A DNA stretch of 64,000 bases from Rudanella lutea DSM 19387 (GTDB taxonomy: Bacteria > Bacteroidota > Bacteroidia > Cytophagales > Spirosomataceae): the NCBI RefSeq assembly GCF_000383955.1, contig NZ_KB913013.1, positions 2,772,694 through 2,836,693 of the forward strand, written 5' to 3'. The translations under genes were made by a program, and so were the position numbers. Shown in pieces: positions 7,560 to 16,050 of the stretch (position 1 is the stretch's first letter; every line of letters begins with the position of its first letter). Below the pieces are notes generated by a model. The model did not search any database. It was not told where the DNA came from and saw nothing but the letters and a program-made list of their open reading frames with translations.

Positions 7560-8201
7560 ATGAATATCATGACTTCGCTACGTGTTCAAACGTTGCCGAA
7601 CCGGTGCCGCACCGGCGGACCGGCCGGAGCGACGGCCCTCACTCTTTTGGTCTTTCACTCGTTCACTTTTTTGTTCCTTTCCTGCAACCCCGAACGGTTG
7701 AAACAAACCGACGCTCTGAAGCAGGAAATGGCCGACAAAAAGATCAAGCGCGTGACCAATGCCGACCTCAACGAACGCGTTGATGCCTGGGGGAAACAGA
7801 TTGCTGAACTGGCCCAAAATGAGCTGGAAACTAAACTAAAGGCTGGCATCTCCCCCGATTCGGTCTGCGAGCTTCGGCAACTGCCCAAGACTGCCGCATT
7901 GGCCAAACGGTATGCCCTCGAGATTGACTTACTCGGCCCCCCCGACATCCAAAACTCCAAACTGGCCCCCAAAGAGCGCGAAGTACTCGATGCCTATCTG
8001 TATAACGCCGAAAACAAACTACCCCAACAGGCCAACATTCAGCGCATTGCTGACACCCTGTACGTGTTCAACACGGCTGTACCAACCGAAAGCCCCATTT
8101 GCAAAGCCTGTTTCGGTGATCAGAAACAGCCCCTGGCTGTGTGGCGGCTGGCGTTTACTAAACGCGAGATTATTCGGCGGATCACTGTGAAGAAGAAGTA
8201 A
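7560..8201 (+). CDS. Putative lipoprotein with a possible DUF3365-like domain
   Basis: The protein has up to 213 residues. A hydrophobic stretch (LTLLVFHSFTFLFLSC) ends in a lipobox-like Cys at about residue 43, which is long for a lipoprotein signal; a TTG start inside the stretch is possible. The mature part, with KIKRVTNADLNERVDAWGK near its start and CKACFG near its end, weakly resembles DUF3365 heme-binding-like proteins, but the second half of a CxxCH motif is missing (CKAC then F). The DNA for the hydrophobic stretch is one arm of an octad repeat. The 3-prime end overlaps mnmH by 20 nt on the opposite strand. Confidence 0.6.
   Translation: MNIMTSLRVQTLPNRCRTGGPAGATALTLLVFHSFTFLFLSCNPERLKQTDALKQEMADKKIKRVTNADLNERVDAWGKQIAELAQNELETKLKAGISPDSVCELRQLPKTAALAKRYALEIDLLGPPDIQNSKLAPKEREVLDAYLYNAENKLPQQANIQRIADTLYVFNTAVPTESPICKACFGDQKQPLAVWRLAFTKREIIRRITVKKK
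7648..7690. repeat. Single arm of an octad repeat inside a signal-peptide region
   Basis: On the minus strand this stretch reads GTGAACGA, GTGAAAGA, CCAAAAGA, GTGAGGGC in 8-nt register, related to the unit at 4423-4500. No matching opposite arm is nearby. On the plus strand it encodes the hydrophobic residues of the lipoprotein signal. Confidence 0.5.
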
Positions 8202-9225
8202 CGGCAAGTGTGTCCGCCCAGGCAATCAGTTGCCGGGCCGTTTCGGCGGGGTGGTCGTGCGGTACCGGAATAGCTGACACCGTTTGGGGGTCGCGCCCGC
8301 CGAGCCCGTGCAGATACGCCTTGTCGTAGTAATGCAGTGTCAGATCGGCTACGGTAGCATAATCATTTTGGGCCAGAGCCTCTAAGGCGTCCTGCGTGGC
8401 TTTGCCCCCGAGCCGCTTCCGAATCCGGTCGGTCGCTTCTACGAGTAAACTATGATCAATGCCCGTGTACTCGCGCACAAGCCGTTCAATCCGGACGGGT
8501 TTGGGCACGTCGACAAAGGCTACCGGGGCGGCTCGCATCTGCAACCAAAGGGCCATCGGAATAAAGCAGGTACCGATGTTGCGGCTTTCGTCTTCGAGCC
8601 AGATTCGACGGGTAGGGTCGAGCGCACGCCAGTGTTCAAACACCCGATTTTCGAATTGCTCGGTTGACGTTTGCGGCTCCTGCCCGATAGATCCGTACGA
8701 CGAGCCTTTGTGATTGGCCAGAGCTTCCAGATCAATAATCTGCTCACCCTGCGCGGCCAGTTGCTTTAGAATATCGGTTTTGCCCGAGCCCGTTTTACCC
8801 CCCAAAATGAGTAGTTGACGCGGTTCGGCAAAGGCCGCCAGCACTGTATTTCGGTATGCCTTGTAGCCGCCTTCGAGCGTGTGCGCCCGAATACCCGCCG
8901 TGTTGAGCAACCACGAAAACGACCCGCTCCGCATGCCCCCTCGCCAGCAGTGCACCAGCACCTCCTTGCCCGTCGGGTTCAGTTTGCGGGCCTTCCGAAC
9001 GAAACCCGACATTTTGGGACCGACGTAATCGAGCCCCAACAGCACGGCGGCATCTTTACCGGCCTGCTTGTACTTGGTCCCCACCAACGCCCGCTCTTCG
9101 TTATCGAACAACGGAATATTTACCGCACCGGGCAGGTGCGCGTGGGCATACTCCCCCGGCGACCGTACATCAATGATTGGCAACGTTTGGGCCTTTTTCA
9201 GAAACTCATCGACGGAAAGCGGCAT
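8182..9225 (-). CDS. mnmH: tRNA 2-selenouridine/geranyl-2-thiouridine synthase
   Basis: The protein has 347 residues. An N-terminal rhodanese domain has the catalytic Cys at about 93 in VLVHCWRGGMRSG, followed by the P-loop GGKTGSGKT at about 142-150. This is the SelU/YbbB architecture. The enzyme geranylates 2-thiouridine at the tRNA wobble position and then exchanges it for selenium, which needs selenophosphate from SelD; no selD is in this window. It starts 36 nt after pdxJ on the same strand and is probably co-transcribed with it. Its end overlaps the convergent lipoprotein gene. Confidence 0.95.
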   Translation of the reverse strand: MPLSVDEFLKKAQTLPIIDVRSPGEYAHAHLPGAVNIPLFDNEERALVGTKYKQAGKDAAVLLGLDYVGPKMSGFVRKARKLNPTGKEVLVHCWRGGMRSGSFSWLLNTAGIRAHTLEGGYKAYRNTVLAAFAEPRQLLILGGKTGSGKTDILKQLAAQGEQIIDLEALANHKGSSYGSIGQEPQTSTEQFENRVFEHWRALDPTRRIWLEDESRNIGTCFIPMALWLQMRAAPVAFVDVPKPVRIERLVREYTGIDHSLLVEATDRIRKRLGGKATQDALEALAQNDYATVADLTLHYYDKAYLHGLGGRDPQTVSAIPVPHDHPAETARQLIAWADTLAVTSSSQ

Positions 9226-9261
9226 AGGGCAATTACGGGTAGTTGGTTGAAATAAAATGGT

Positions 9262-9984
9262 TCAGACGCCCTCCGTCAGGCAACGCCGGTACAGCTGAAT
9301 GGTATTTTCCAGGCCCAGATAGAGCGCATCACAGATGAGGGCATGCCCGATAGAAACCTCCAGCAAGCCAGGTACCTGCTGAGCAAAAAACCGCAGGTTG
9401 TCGAGACTCAGGTCATGGCCAGCGTTGAGGCCCAGGCCAAGCTCCTGCGCTTTCAGAGCCGCCCGCACAAAGGGCGCAACAGCAGCCTCCCGGTCGGTAG
9501 GGTACTGGGCCGCGTAAGGTTCAGTGTATAACTCAATCCGGTCAGTACCCACGGCTTTGGCTCCTTCGACCATGCGCTCGTCAGCGTCCACGAAGATCGA
9601 CACTCGAATCCCTTCGGCCCTGAACGTTTCGATAAGCCCGCGCAGGTGGTCGGCATGGCGAATGGTATCCCAACCGGCATTGGATGTGATAGCGTCGGGT
9701 GCGTCGGGTACGAGCGTCACCTGCACCGGTTTCACCCGCTTCACCAGTTCAATGAACCGATCGTCGGGGTTGCCTTCGATGTTAAATTCGGTCGTGACCA
9801 CTTCGTGCAAATCCAGCACATCTCTGTACCGAATATGCCGCTCGTCGGGCCGGGGGTGTACCGTAATACCCTGAGCCCCAAAACGCTCACAATCGAGTGC
9901 AACTTTCACCAGATCAGGGTTATTACCTCCGCGTGCGTTCCGCAGGGTAGCTACTTTATTAATGTTGACAGATAGTCGGGTCAT
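9262..9984 (-). CDS. pdxJ: Pyridoxine 5-phosphate synthase
   Basis: The protein has 240 residues from the Met of [20 protein letters not shown]; ten in-frame residues upstream (LPSSLLLTI) come from a repeat arm and are not part of the enzyme. PdxJ condenses 3-amino-2-oxopropyl phosphate with deoxyxylulose 5-phosphate to pyridoxine 5-phosphate in the DXP-dependent vitamin B6 pathway. [28 protein letters not shown] and [12 protein letters not shown] are clear family motifs. It is the likely first gene of a pdxJ-mnmH unit. Confidence 0.96.
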   Translation of the reverse strand: MTRLSVNINKVATLRNARGGNNPDLVKVALDCERFGAQGITVHPRPDERHIRYRDVLDLHEVVTTEFNIEGNPDDRFIELVKRVKPVQVTLVPDAPDAITSNAGWDTIRHADHLRGLIETFRAEGIRVSIFVDADERMVEGAKAVGTDRIELYTEPYAAQYPTDREAAVAPFVRAALKAQELGLGLNAGHDLSLDNLRFFAQQVPGLLEVSIGHALICDALYLGLENTIQLYRRCLTEGV

Positions 9985-10268
9985 AATCGTAAGGAGAAGG
10001 GAGGAAGGCAGCAAGGAGAAAGCCCCCCTCTGGTCTCAATCGCCTTTAGCAGATGTACTCATCCGTAACTTTTAGGACAGAAAGTTGGTTCGGCCCGCGT
10101 AGACAATAGACGACGATACACCACATACAGGGAAGAGAAAAATAAAAATAAACTCTTGTTTGTCAATAACTTACACATAGTATTCATTCACGACATTGCG
10201 AACTCAACCAGGCCTCATCACGTTGTGTAAATAGCCCCCAAAGGCAACTTACTACTCAACGTTTTCAG
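9985..10268. other. Intergenic region between pdxJ and the radical SAM gene
   Basis: This 284-bp divergent region starts with a single arm of a purine-rich repeat (about 9990-10021; units such as AAGGGAGG, AAGGCAGC, AAGGAGAA on the plus strand), which extends the pdxJ reading frame artificially upstream. The rest is AT-richer and holds presumably the two promoters; I see no exact TAnnTTTG box, gene or RNA. Confidence 0.45.
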
Positions 10269-11390
10269 ATGAATCACCCTCCGGTTTCCGATACGGCTGT
10301 CGATAGTCGTCCCGCTCGTTTATGGATGCCCAAACGGGTTGTTTTCACACCCGACGCCCTCAATGAGTCGTTTGGCCAGCAGATGTACGAACGCCTGAGC
10401 GGTCTCGACCTGCCCATTGAGGTGCTGAAGAATAACCGCCTGACGGGTTTGCGTGGTACCAATGACCGAGAGACATACCGGATTGCTAAAAACACACTCG
10501 CCATCGTCAATGCCCCTCCGAGTGCATTCCGGCTACAGCCTATTCCGCCCTCGGCCGATTGGCAGATGAACCTTGCCGAAGGCTGCCCGGCTCACTGTCA
10601 GTACTGTTATCTGGCGGGTAGTTTGGCAGGGCCGCCGGTGGTGCGGGCCTATGCTAACTTACCGGCTTTGCTGGTTAATACAGCTTCCTATGAACGCCAT
10701 TCGGCCGTCGGTATTGGGGAGCGACGGGGCGAATCAACCTCGTTTGAGGTGAGCTGTTATACCGATGTGATCGGGATTGAGCACCTGACGGGGAGCCTCG
10801 CCGAATGTGTGCGGTATTTCAGCGAACGCGACGATGCGCAACTGCGGTTTGTGACCAAATACAATCAGGTCGATAGCCTGCTTCCGCTCGAACACCGGGG
10901 CCACACACGCGCCCGGGTCAGCATGAATGCCGAACCCATTGCCCGGCGGCTCGAAGGAGGAACAGCCTCGGTCGAAGCCCGGTTGCAGGCGCTTCGCCAG
11001 TTGGCCCTACCCAAACAACTGGGCGGGGGCGGCTATCCGGTCGGCGTTATCATTGCCCCGATCATGCCGATTCCCGACTGGCGCGAGCACTACACCCACC
11101 TGCTCGATAGTATTGCCAACGCGCTGGATTTTGGGCCCGGTATGCCCCCCGCCGACGTCAACGTGGAGTTTATCAGCCACCGCTTTACGCCCGGCTCCAA
11201 AGCCGTGCTTCAAAGCTGGTATCCCAACACTACGCTCGACATGGATGAGGGCGAACGGGCGGCCAAACGCAACAAGTTTGGGGGTGTCAAGTACGTGTAC
11301 CTGCCCGACGAGATGAAGGCGCTGAAAACGTTTTTCTACGACGAATGGATCCGGCGATTTCCGCAGGCGCCCATTCTGTACTGGACGTAG
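10269..11390 (+). CDS. Spore-photoproduct-lyase-like radical SAM protein
   Basis: The protein has 373 residues. The cluster motif CPAHCQYC supplies Cys 106, 110 and 113 (Cx3Cx2C, the spacing of spore photoproduct lyases) for a 4Fe-4S cluster that cleaves SAM. A further Cys at about 163 in SFEVSCYTDVIGIEHLTG sits where SplB has its hydrogen-donor Cys. Bacteria of this kind do not sporulate, so repair of other thymine lesions or another radical reaction is possible. It is transcribed divergently from pdxJ and converges on the DoxX gene. Confidence 0.85.
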   Translation: MNHPPVSDTAVDSRPARLWMPKRVVFTPDALNESFGQQMYERLSGLDLPIEVLKNNRLTGLRGTNDRETYRIAKNTLAIVNAPPSAFRLQPIPPSADWQMNLAEGCPAHCQYCYLAGSLAGPPVVRAYANLPALLVNTASYERHSAVGIGERRGESTSFEVSCYTDVIGIEHLTGSLAECVRYFSERDDAQLRFVTKYNQVDSLLPLEHRGHTRARVSMNAEPIARRLEGGTASVEARLQALRQLALPKQLGGGGYPVGVIIAPIMPIPDWREHYTHLLDSIANALDFGPGMPPADVNVEFISHRFTPGSKAVLQSWYPNTTLDMDEGERAAKRNKFGGVKYVYLPDEMKALKTFFYDEWIRRFPQAPILYWT

Positions 11391-11405
11391 TGGGGCGGAC
11401 GTTTC

Positions 11406-11753
11406 CTACACGTACAGCCAGGCCCAGTAGATCAGAAACCCCTGCAACGACAAACGCCCCCACACCAGCCAACGGGGTAGCTTGCCAAACTTGTCGGAGG
11501 TGGCCATGTAGACGTTGGCCGGAAACACGGCAATCAACAATAGAATGATCCCAATAGCCGCCACCGACCGGGTTGCCGTAAAAAGTAACCCCAAAGCAAG
11601 CACGACCTCGGCCACCCCGCTCCAGAACACCAAAGCACCGGGCGCAGGCAGGTAAGAGGGCACAATGGCCCTGAACGCCCCCGGTTTTACAAAGTGCATA
11701 ATGCCCGCAAAGCCATACATAGCGGCCATAGCGTAGAGCCAGAAATCGTTCAT
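11406..11753 (-). CDS. DoxX-like membrane protein
   Basis: The protein has 115 residues from MNDFWLYAM (five more if the Met at 11768 is used). It has four predicted membrane segments, beginning AMAAMYGFAGIMHFVKPGAF and including VFWSGVAEVVLALGLLFTA. The AGIMHFVKP and SGVAEVVLALGLL motifs are typical of the DoxX/DoxD-like group. The physiological role is uncertain; some members are subunits of quinone-linked oxidoreductases. It is separated by 62 nt from the DUF2851 gene upstream on the same strand. Confidence 0.85.
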   Translation of the reverse strand: MNDFWLYAMAAMYGFAGIMHFVKPGAFRAIVPSYLPAPGALVFWSGVAEVVLALGLLFTATRSVAAIGIILLLIAVFPANVYMATSDKFGKLPRWLVWGRLSLQGFLIYWAWLYV

Positions 11754-11815
11754 TGTGTACGTGGGCACGATTTTTAGATGGTAAACAAGCCAACCAGAAG
11801 CCGAATATACCTCCC

Positions 11816-13129
11816 TTACCGGGCACCCACCAAACTGGCCCCAATCTGGCAGCTAAGGCATTTCTTGGGCGTACAAAAGGCGTTGAACAACTCGATAGAA
11901 GCCTGCGAGTCGAAGGCCGTTCGAACACCCAGCCCCAGCGTTTCCCAATGGTCGGTGATGGTGTTTTTTTCGGCGGGCAACTGTTCGAGAAGCACAACAG
12001 CCCGCTCCATGTACTCCGACCGGTCGCGGTGATGGGCGTAGGCCGCCAGCAACGGGGCCACCGTGTTGATCAGGATATTCGTGGCAGAAGCCATGCCCAC
12101 CACCGGGGCCGCTTTGTTGGTAGCTACTCCAAACCGGTAATGACCCGCCCAGTATTCGGAGGGGGTCACCTGTAGTTTTTTCAGGATAGCGGGCGCATCG
12201 TCGATACCCACAAAGAGCGAAAACAAACTCCCGTGATTGCTCACCAAACGGGCAAACTGCGCCAGCCGGAGCGTGGGAAAATTGGCGGGTCGCAAGCGCC
12301 CCCATTTCCAGACGTGCGGAGGCAACTGATTGTCGGTTAACCCAAACTTAGCGCCCAGAAACCGGTACTCACGCCGGAGCTCGTCGACGTACCCATCCGA
12401 TTCGGCCACCTCGTCGAGCAGGCCACTACCGCCAAACAGCATAGCCTCTACCTGCCGAAGGGAGTTGCGGTGTTTGAGCAGCGTTTTGAGCGGAACCGCC
12501 CGGCTCAGCTGCGCCATCGGGTCGGCATTGATTTTGAATCCGAAATTGATCGCCAGTAACCGGTACACGGTTTCTTCCCAATCCTGCGTGGCTTCGTAGA
12601 TAGCCCGAACATCGGCCGCTTTGCGTTCGAGCCGTTGCAGCAGTGCCTTGTCGAGCATGGAGGTGATGCGCAGGGGCTGCACCGCCCGGAACTGCCCGGC
12701 GCAGGGAATCTGATCGGGCGAGGCCGTCAGGGCGGTGTAGCGGTTCAGCAGGTCGGGGGCGGTGCGGGCTTGCAGTTCGAGCGTCGGCAGTAGCGACCCG
12801 TCGCTACGGGTAGGCCGCGAGGTCATGGGTCGAAGTGGGTCATGGGCCGGGCGGTCGTCGGTCCAGACGAGGTGCAGAATCACGTTGTCGTACGCCCGGT
12901 CGTAGCCGTGCCGGTGCGCCACCCAATCCGACGCACGAGTATGGGCCTCTACATTGCCCGCCCACTCCACATCGTTGATCAGGAGCCGGGCATTCAGAAA
13001 ATCGGGTCCGGCATTGGGGTTTCTGAAACCGGGGTGCAGTACCTGAACCGATTCTCCCTCGGTGGTGGTCAGGGCAGTATGGTCGAAATACTGAAATTGC
13101 CAGAGAAAATAAAGAAACGCTTCGGTCAC
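11816..13129 (-). CDS. DUF2851 family protein
   Basis: The protein has 437 residues, full length for the family, starting MTEAFLYFLWQFQYFD. The N-terminal half shows HPGFRNPNAGPDFLNARL and WAGNVEAHTRASDW followed by NVILHLVWTDD; the histidines and acidic residues suggest a nuclease- or metal-binding-like fold, but this is unproven. The family is nearly restricted to Bacteroidota and its function is unknown. It is a good taxonomic marker here. It is followed by the DoxX gene on the same strand. Confidence 0.92.
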   Translation of the reverse strand: MTEAFLYFLWQFQYFDHTALTTTEGESVQVLHPGFRNPNAGPDFLNARLLINDVEWAGNVEAHTRASDWVAHRHGYDRAYDNVILHLVWTDDRPAHDPLRPMTSRPTRSDGSLLPTLELQARTAPDLLNRYTALTASPDQIPCAGQFRAVQPLRITSMLDKALLQRLERKAADVRAIYEATQDWEETVYRLLAINFGFKINADPMAQLSRAVPLKTLLKHRNSLRQVEAMLFGGSGLLDEVAESDGYVDELRREYRFLGAKFGLTDNQLPPHVWKWGRLRPANFPTLRLAQFARLVSNHGSLFSLFVGIDDAPAILKKLQVTPSEYWAGHYRFGVATNKAAPVVGMASATNILINTVAPLLAAYAHHRDRSEYMERAVVLLEQLPAEKNTITDHWETLGLGVRTAFDSQASIELFNAFCTPKKCLSCQIGASLVGAR

Positions 13130-13245
13130 GGTGGTTGGTGCGTAAATCGTTCGACAAGAAAATCAATTTTGCCCAAAGACGTTACGTAACCGCTTTATTT
13201 TCTACCGACAACTTACCATTACCCAATACTCTGACTGTCGGCCCG

Positions 13246-14400
13246 TTACACTTTCACGATAATGTTCCGGCGGTACATAATCCAGAGAATGACGCCCCAG
13301 ATCACGACAAACGTGAGCGCCCCCGCCAGCGATGCGTTGTACGGGTTGCTGAAAAACGGCGCGATAAACGAGCGGTAGAGATACTCAATAAGGCCCACCT
13401 CGCCCCCATCAGGGCCAGGGACTTTTACCAGATTCATGATGCGCGGAATAAGCCCCGACAGAAAAAAGACCGTAATCGCATTGACCCCGTAGGCTACAAA
13501 CGGCAACGACAGACGCCGGTACAAAGGCCGCTCCGGCCCCACCACATCGATCAGCCAGTAGCAGGTAGCCAGCCCGAGCATAGCCAAACCACCCGTGAGC
13601 AACACAAACGAGCTGGTCCAGATTTTTTTGTTGATCGGGAAAAAGGCGTCGGCAAACAAACCGGCGATGGTAAGCAGCACACCCGCCGAAAACAGCCACG
13701 CAATTTTTTCGGCCACTGGCCGGTTCCCCCGCAACCAGGTGCCGGTCAGCACGCCCAGCAGGCCGGTGGCAATGGCGGGCAGGGTGCTCAGAATCCCCTC
13801 CGGGTCCCAGACCTTGGTCGATTTGTAGACGTGCGCCGGGGTCAGCACCAGATTATCGAGCCAGGCCGACAGGTTGGTGGTTGGCTCCAGATTCGGGTAG
13901 CCTACACCCGGCACGGGCACCAGCGTCATCAGCAGATAATACCCCAGCAGCAAGGCCCCCGCAAGCAGGCGCTGCCCACGGACATCGGTCCGCAAAAACA
14001 CAAACGAACACACGATGTACACAATACCGATGCGCTGCAACACGCCCAGAATCCGTACGTTGGTCGGGTCGAATTTGGGGAAGAAGTTCAGAAACAGGCC
14101 GAGGGCAAACAACGTCAGACCGCGCCGAACAATTTTTCGGGTGGCATCGCCCGTATCGCCTTTCTGTTTTATGCCACCGAGCGCAAACGTGATGGATACC
14201 CCCACGATGAACAGGAAGAACGGAAAGATAAGATCGGTAGGTGTCCAGCCATTCCATTCGGCATGACCGAGTGGCGCATAAATATGGGTCCAGTCACCGG
14301 CATTGTTCACCATAATCATGGCGGCTACGGTGAGGCCCCGAAAGGCATCTAATGAAAGCAAACGACCCGAAGCAGGTGGGTTAGTAGAGGTACTGATCAT
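13246..14400 (-). CDS. DUF5009/heparan-alpha-glucosaminide acetyltransferase-like membrane protein
   Basis: The protein has 384 residues with about ten membrane segments. The N-terminal motif RLLSLDAFRGLTVAAMIMVN, then TPTDLIFPFFLFIVGVSITFAL, is typical of the family related to lysosomal HGSNAT and NagX, which transacetylates amino sugars across membranes. Substrate is not known. It lies 62 nt downstream of the SDR gene at 14463 on the same strand, possibly one transcript. Confidence 0.88.
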   Translation of the reverse strand: MISTSTNPPASGRLLSLDAFRGLTVAAMIMVNNAGDWTHIYAPLGHAEWNGWTPTDLIFPFFLFIVGVSITFALGGIKQKGDTGDATRKIVRRGLTLFALGLFLNFFPKFDPTNVRILGVLQRIGIVYIVCSFVFLRTDVRGQRLLAGALLLGYYLLMTLVPVPGVGYPNLEPTTNLSAWLDNLVLTPAHVYKSTKVWDPEGILSTLPAIATGLLGVLTGTWLRGNRPVAEKIAWLFSAGVLLTIAGLFADAFFPINKKIWTSSFVLLTGGLAMLGLATCYWLIDVVGPERPLYRRLSLPFVAYGVNAITVFFLSGLIPRIMNLVKVPGPDGGEVGLIEYLYRSFIAPFFSNPYNASLAGALTFVVIWGVILWIMYRRNIIVKV

Positions 14401-14462
14401 GGGCGATGGAAAAATACGGGGTCAATATACACCATTGCCCTATTTTCACCCAAGCCCCCAGC

Positions 14463-15305
14463 CTAATCCAGTGCGTTAAGGATTCGTTCGGTTTGGGCTT
14501 TGAGCCGAGCGCGGTTGGCGCGGTTCTCGCCAATAGCCAGCAGTTTCCGGGGTTTCTGCCCCACAAAATAGGTTCCGGTCACGGCCGCTACATCGGGCGA
14601 AGTAGCCAAATAAACACTCGTTGGCGCGCTTCCCTGGGCGCCAACCCGAAACCAACGCAGTAGCCCGCGCAATGGTCTCGCCATCCATTGAACCCATTCA
14701 CAACCCCGCCCTACCGCATTGACCGTAATGCCCGTTGGCTGTAACTCCCGGGCCAGATCAAGCGTAAAATACAGGCTAAACAGGGCGCTGTTGAGATAAG
14801 CGTACAGCCGATACGGCACCCGTTCGGACTGGAGGTCGTTCAGGTCGGGGCGGGCCAACCCGTAGGCAACCGATGTCGTGTTGATGACTCTTGCGCCCGG
14901 TGTTTGCTTCAGCAACGGTAACAGCCGATACGTGAGCCGATAAGAGGCCAGATAATTCCGGGCAAAATGCATCTCAAACCCATCCGTCGAGACGGGCTGG
15001 TCTGTAGCGGCTACTCCGCTGAGGTTGTTAATTAACACATCCAGACGGCTGTACCGTCGGGCGAATTCGGTAGCTAACTGCCGCACTTCGGTGGGCGACG
15101 AAAAATCGGCCAGCATAAACTCAACCGCTTCGTTGCCACTTTGCCGCTTCACATCCTGCACAGCCGCCTGGGCTCGGGCCGCATTCCGACCGTGCAAAAC
15201 AACCAGATAGCCCGGTTGACGGGCAATACCCACAGCCGTTTCTTTACCGATTCCGGCCGTTGAGCCGGTAATCAGAACTATTTTTCTCATACCTACGGTG
15301 GGCAA
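14463..15305 (-). CDS. Retinol-dehydrogenase-like SDR protein with altered active site
   Basis: The protein has 280 residues from MPTVGMRK; a start at the next Met (15290) is equally possible. The N-terminus ITGSTAGIGKETA binds NAD(P). The usual NNAG is NNLSG, and the catalytic YxxxK appears as YAYLN (Lys to Asn), followed by TGITVNAVGRGCEW instead of the usual NxxHPG. It probably has lost or changed dehydrogenase activity. It is transcribed divergently from the thioredoxin gene and leads into the DUF5009 gene. Confidence 0.82.
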   Translation of the reverse strand: MPTVGMRKIVLITGSTAGIGKETAVGIARQPGYLVVLHGRNAARAQAAVQDVKRQSGNEAVEFMLADFSSPTEVRQLATEFARRYSRLDVLINNLSGVAATDQPVSTDGFEMHFARNYLASYRLTYRLLPLLKQTPGARVINTTSVAYGLARPDLNDLQSERVPYRLYAYLNSALFSLYFTLDLARELQPTGITVNAVGRGCEWVQWMARPLRGLLRWFRVGAQGSAPTSVYLATSPDVAAVTGTYFVGQKPRKLLAIGENRANRARLKAQTERILNALD

Positions 15306-15547
15306 ACAGGTTCCGGAAAGTGGTTCCGGCTTTTCTTTCGACTTCCGGCCGTTTTACGGGGTCACTCAACGTTGGCTTAATTCGATTCCGGAATCTTTTT
15401 GGGTAAAAGCCGTTGGCCCGATGAACAGTAAGAGTGAGTTGGCCCGGTGTTTGTGGAGTATACAACAGGCGTTAATTTCGTTATCTTAATCGTAAGGAAA
15501 CGAAAGCGATACCCTGTTTCGTTATACCATCAAACCACTCGATATAC

Positions 15548-15991
15548 ATGAAAAAAGCGATTTGGCTACCGTTTGCATTGCTGTTGCTGGTGGCAAGTAC
15601 TACCTGGGCTGGTAATAAAAACCCCAAAGCCGATGAAGGAATCCGGTTCAACTCGGCGTCGTGGGCCGAAGTCCTGAAAAAAGCGAAAGCCGAAAACCGG
15701 CTTATTTTCCTGGATGCCTACGCCAGCTGGTGTGGCCCCTGCAAAATGTTGCAGAAAAACGTGTTTACCCAGAAAGAAGTGGGCGATTACTTCAACAAGA
15801 AGTTTATCAACGTAAAAATAGACATGGAGCGGGGCGAAGGGCCGATGCTTGCACAGCGCTATCCGCTCGAAGCATACCCAACCCTGTTTTTCATCAACGG
15901 CAACGGCAAAGTGGTAAAAAAGGCCATCGGGTACATGAGCCCCGATGAGCTGCTCAACGTAGCCAAAAGCGTTACGGGTAAAGGCCTGTAA
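15548..15991 (+). CDS. Secreted thioredoxin-family protein
   Basis: The protein has 147 residues. A signal peptide (MKKAIWLPFALLLLVAS, cut near TWA) exports it to the periplasm. The thioredoxin fold carries the active site WCGPC in FLDAYASWCGPCKMLQKNVF and the cis-Pro in EAYPTLFFINGNGK. The layout resembles the thioredoxin-like/DUF255-type reductants of Bacteroidota, which reduce or relay disulfides outside the cytoplasm. It is monocistronic and ends at a clear terminator. Confidence 0.92.
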   Translation: MKKAIWLPFALLLLVASTTWAGNKNPKADEGIRFNSASWAEVLKKAKAENRLIFLDAYASWCGPCKMLQKNVFTQKEVGDYFNKKFINVKIDMERGEGPMLAQRYPLEAYPTLFFINGNGKVVKKAIGYMSPDELLNVAKSVTGKGL

Positions 15992-16013
15992 GCTTATCCC
16001 GCATACGTCTGAT

Positions 16014-16050
16014 AAACGCCCTGGATCACGATTCAGGGCGTTTATTTTTT
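16014..16050 (+). terminator. Intrinsic terminator after the thioredoxin gene
   Basis: A 10-bp perfect stem (16014-16023 with 16034-16043) with a 10-nt loop is followed by ATTTTTTG. It overlaps the last codons of the convergent aminotransferase gene. Confidence 0.85.

Noticed and set aside
13135-14352. Long plus-strand open frame opposite the DUF5009 gene
   Set aside because: Very rich in Gln, His, Pro and Arg, typical of antisense frames; the minus-strand protein has clear family motifs and membrane segments.
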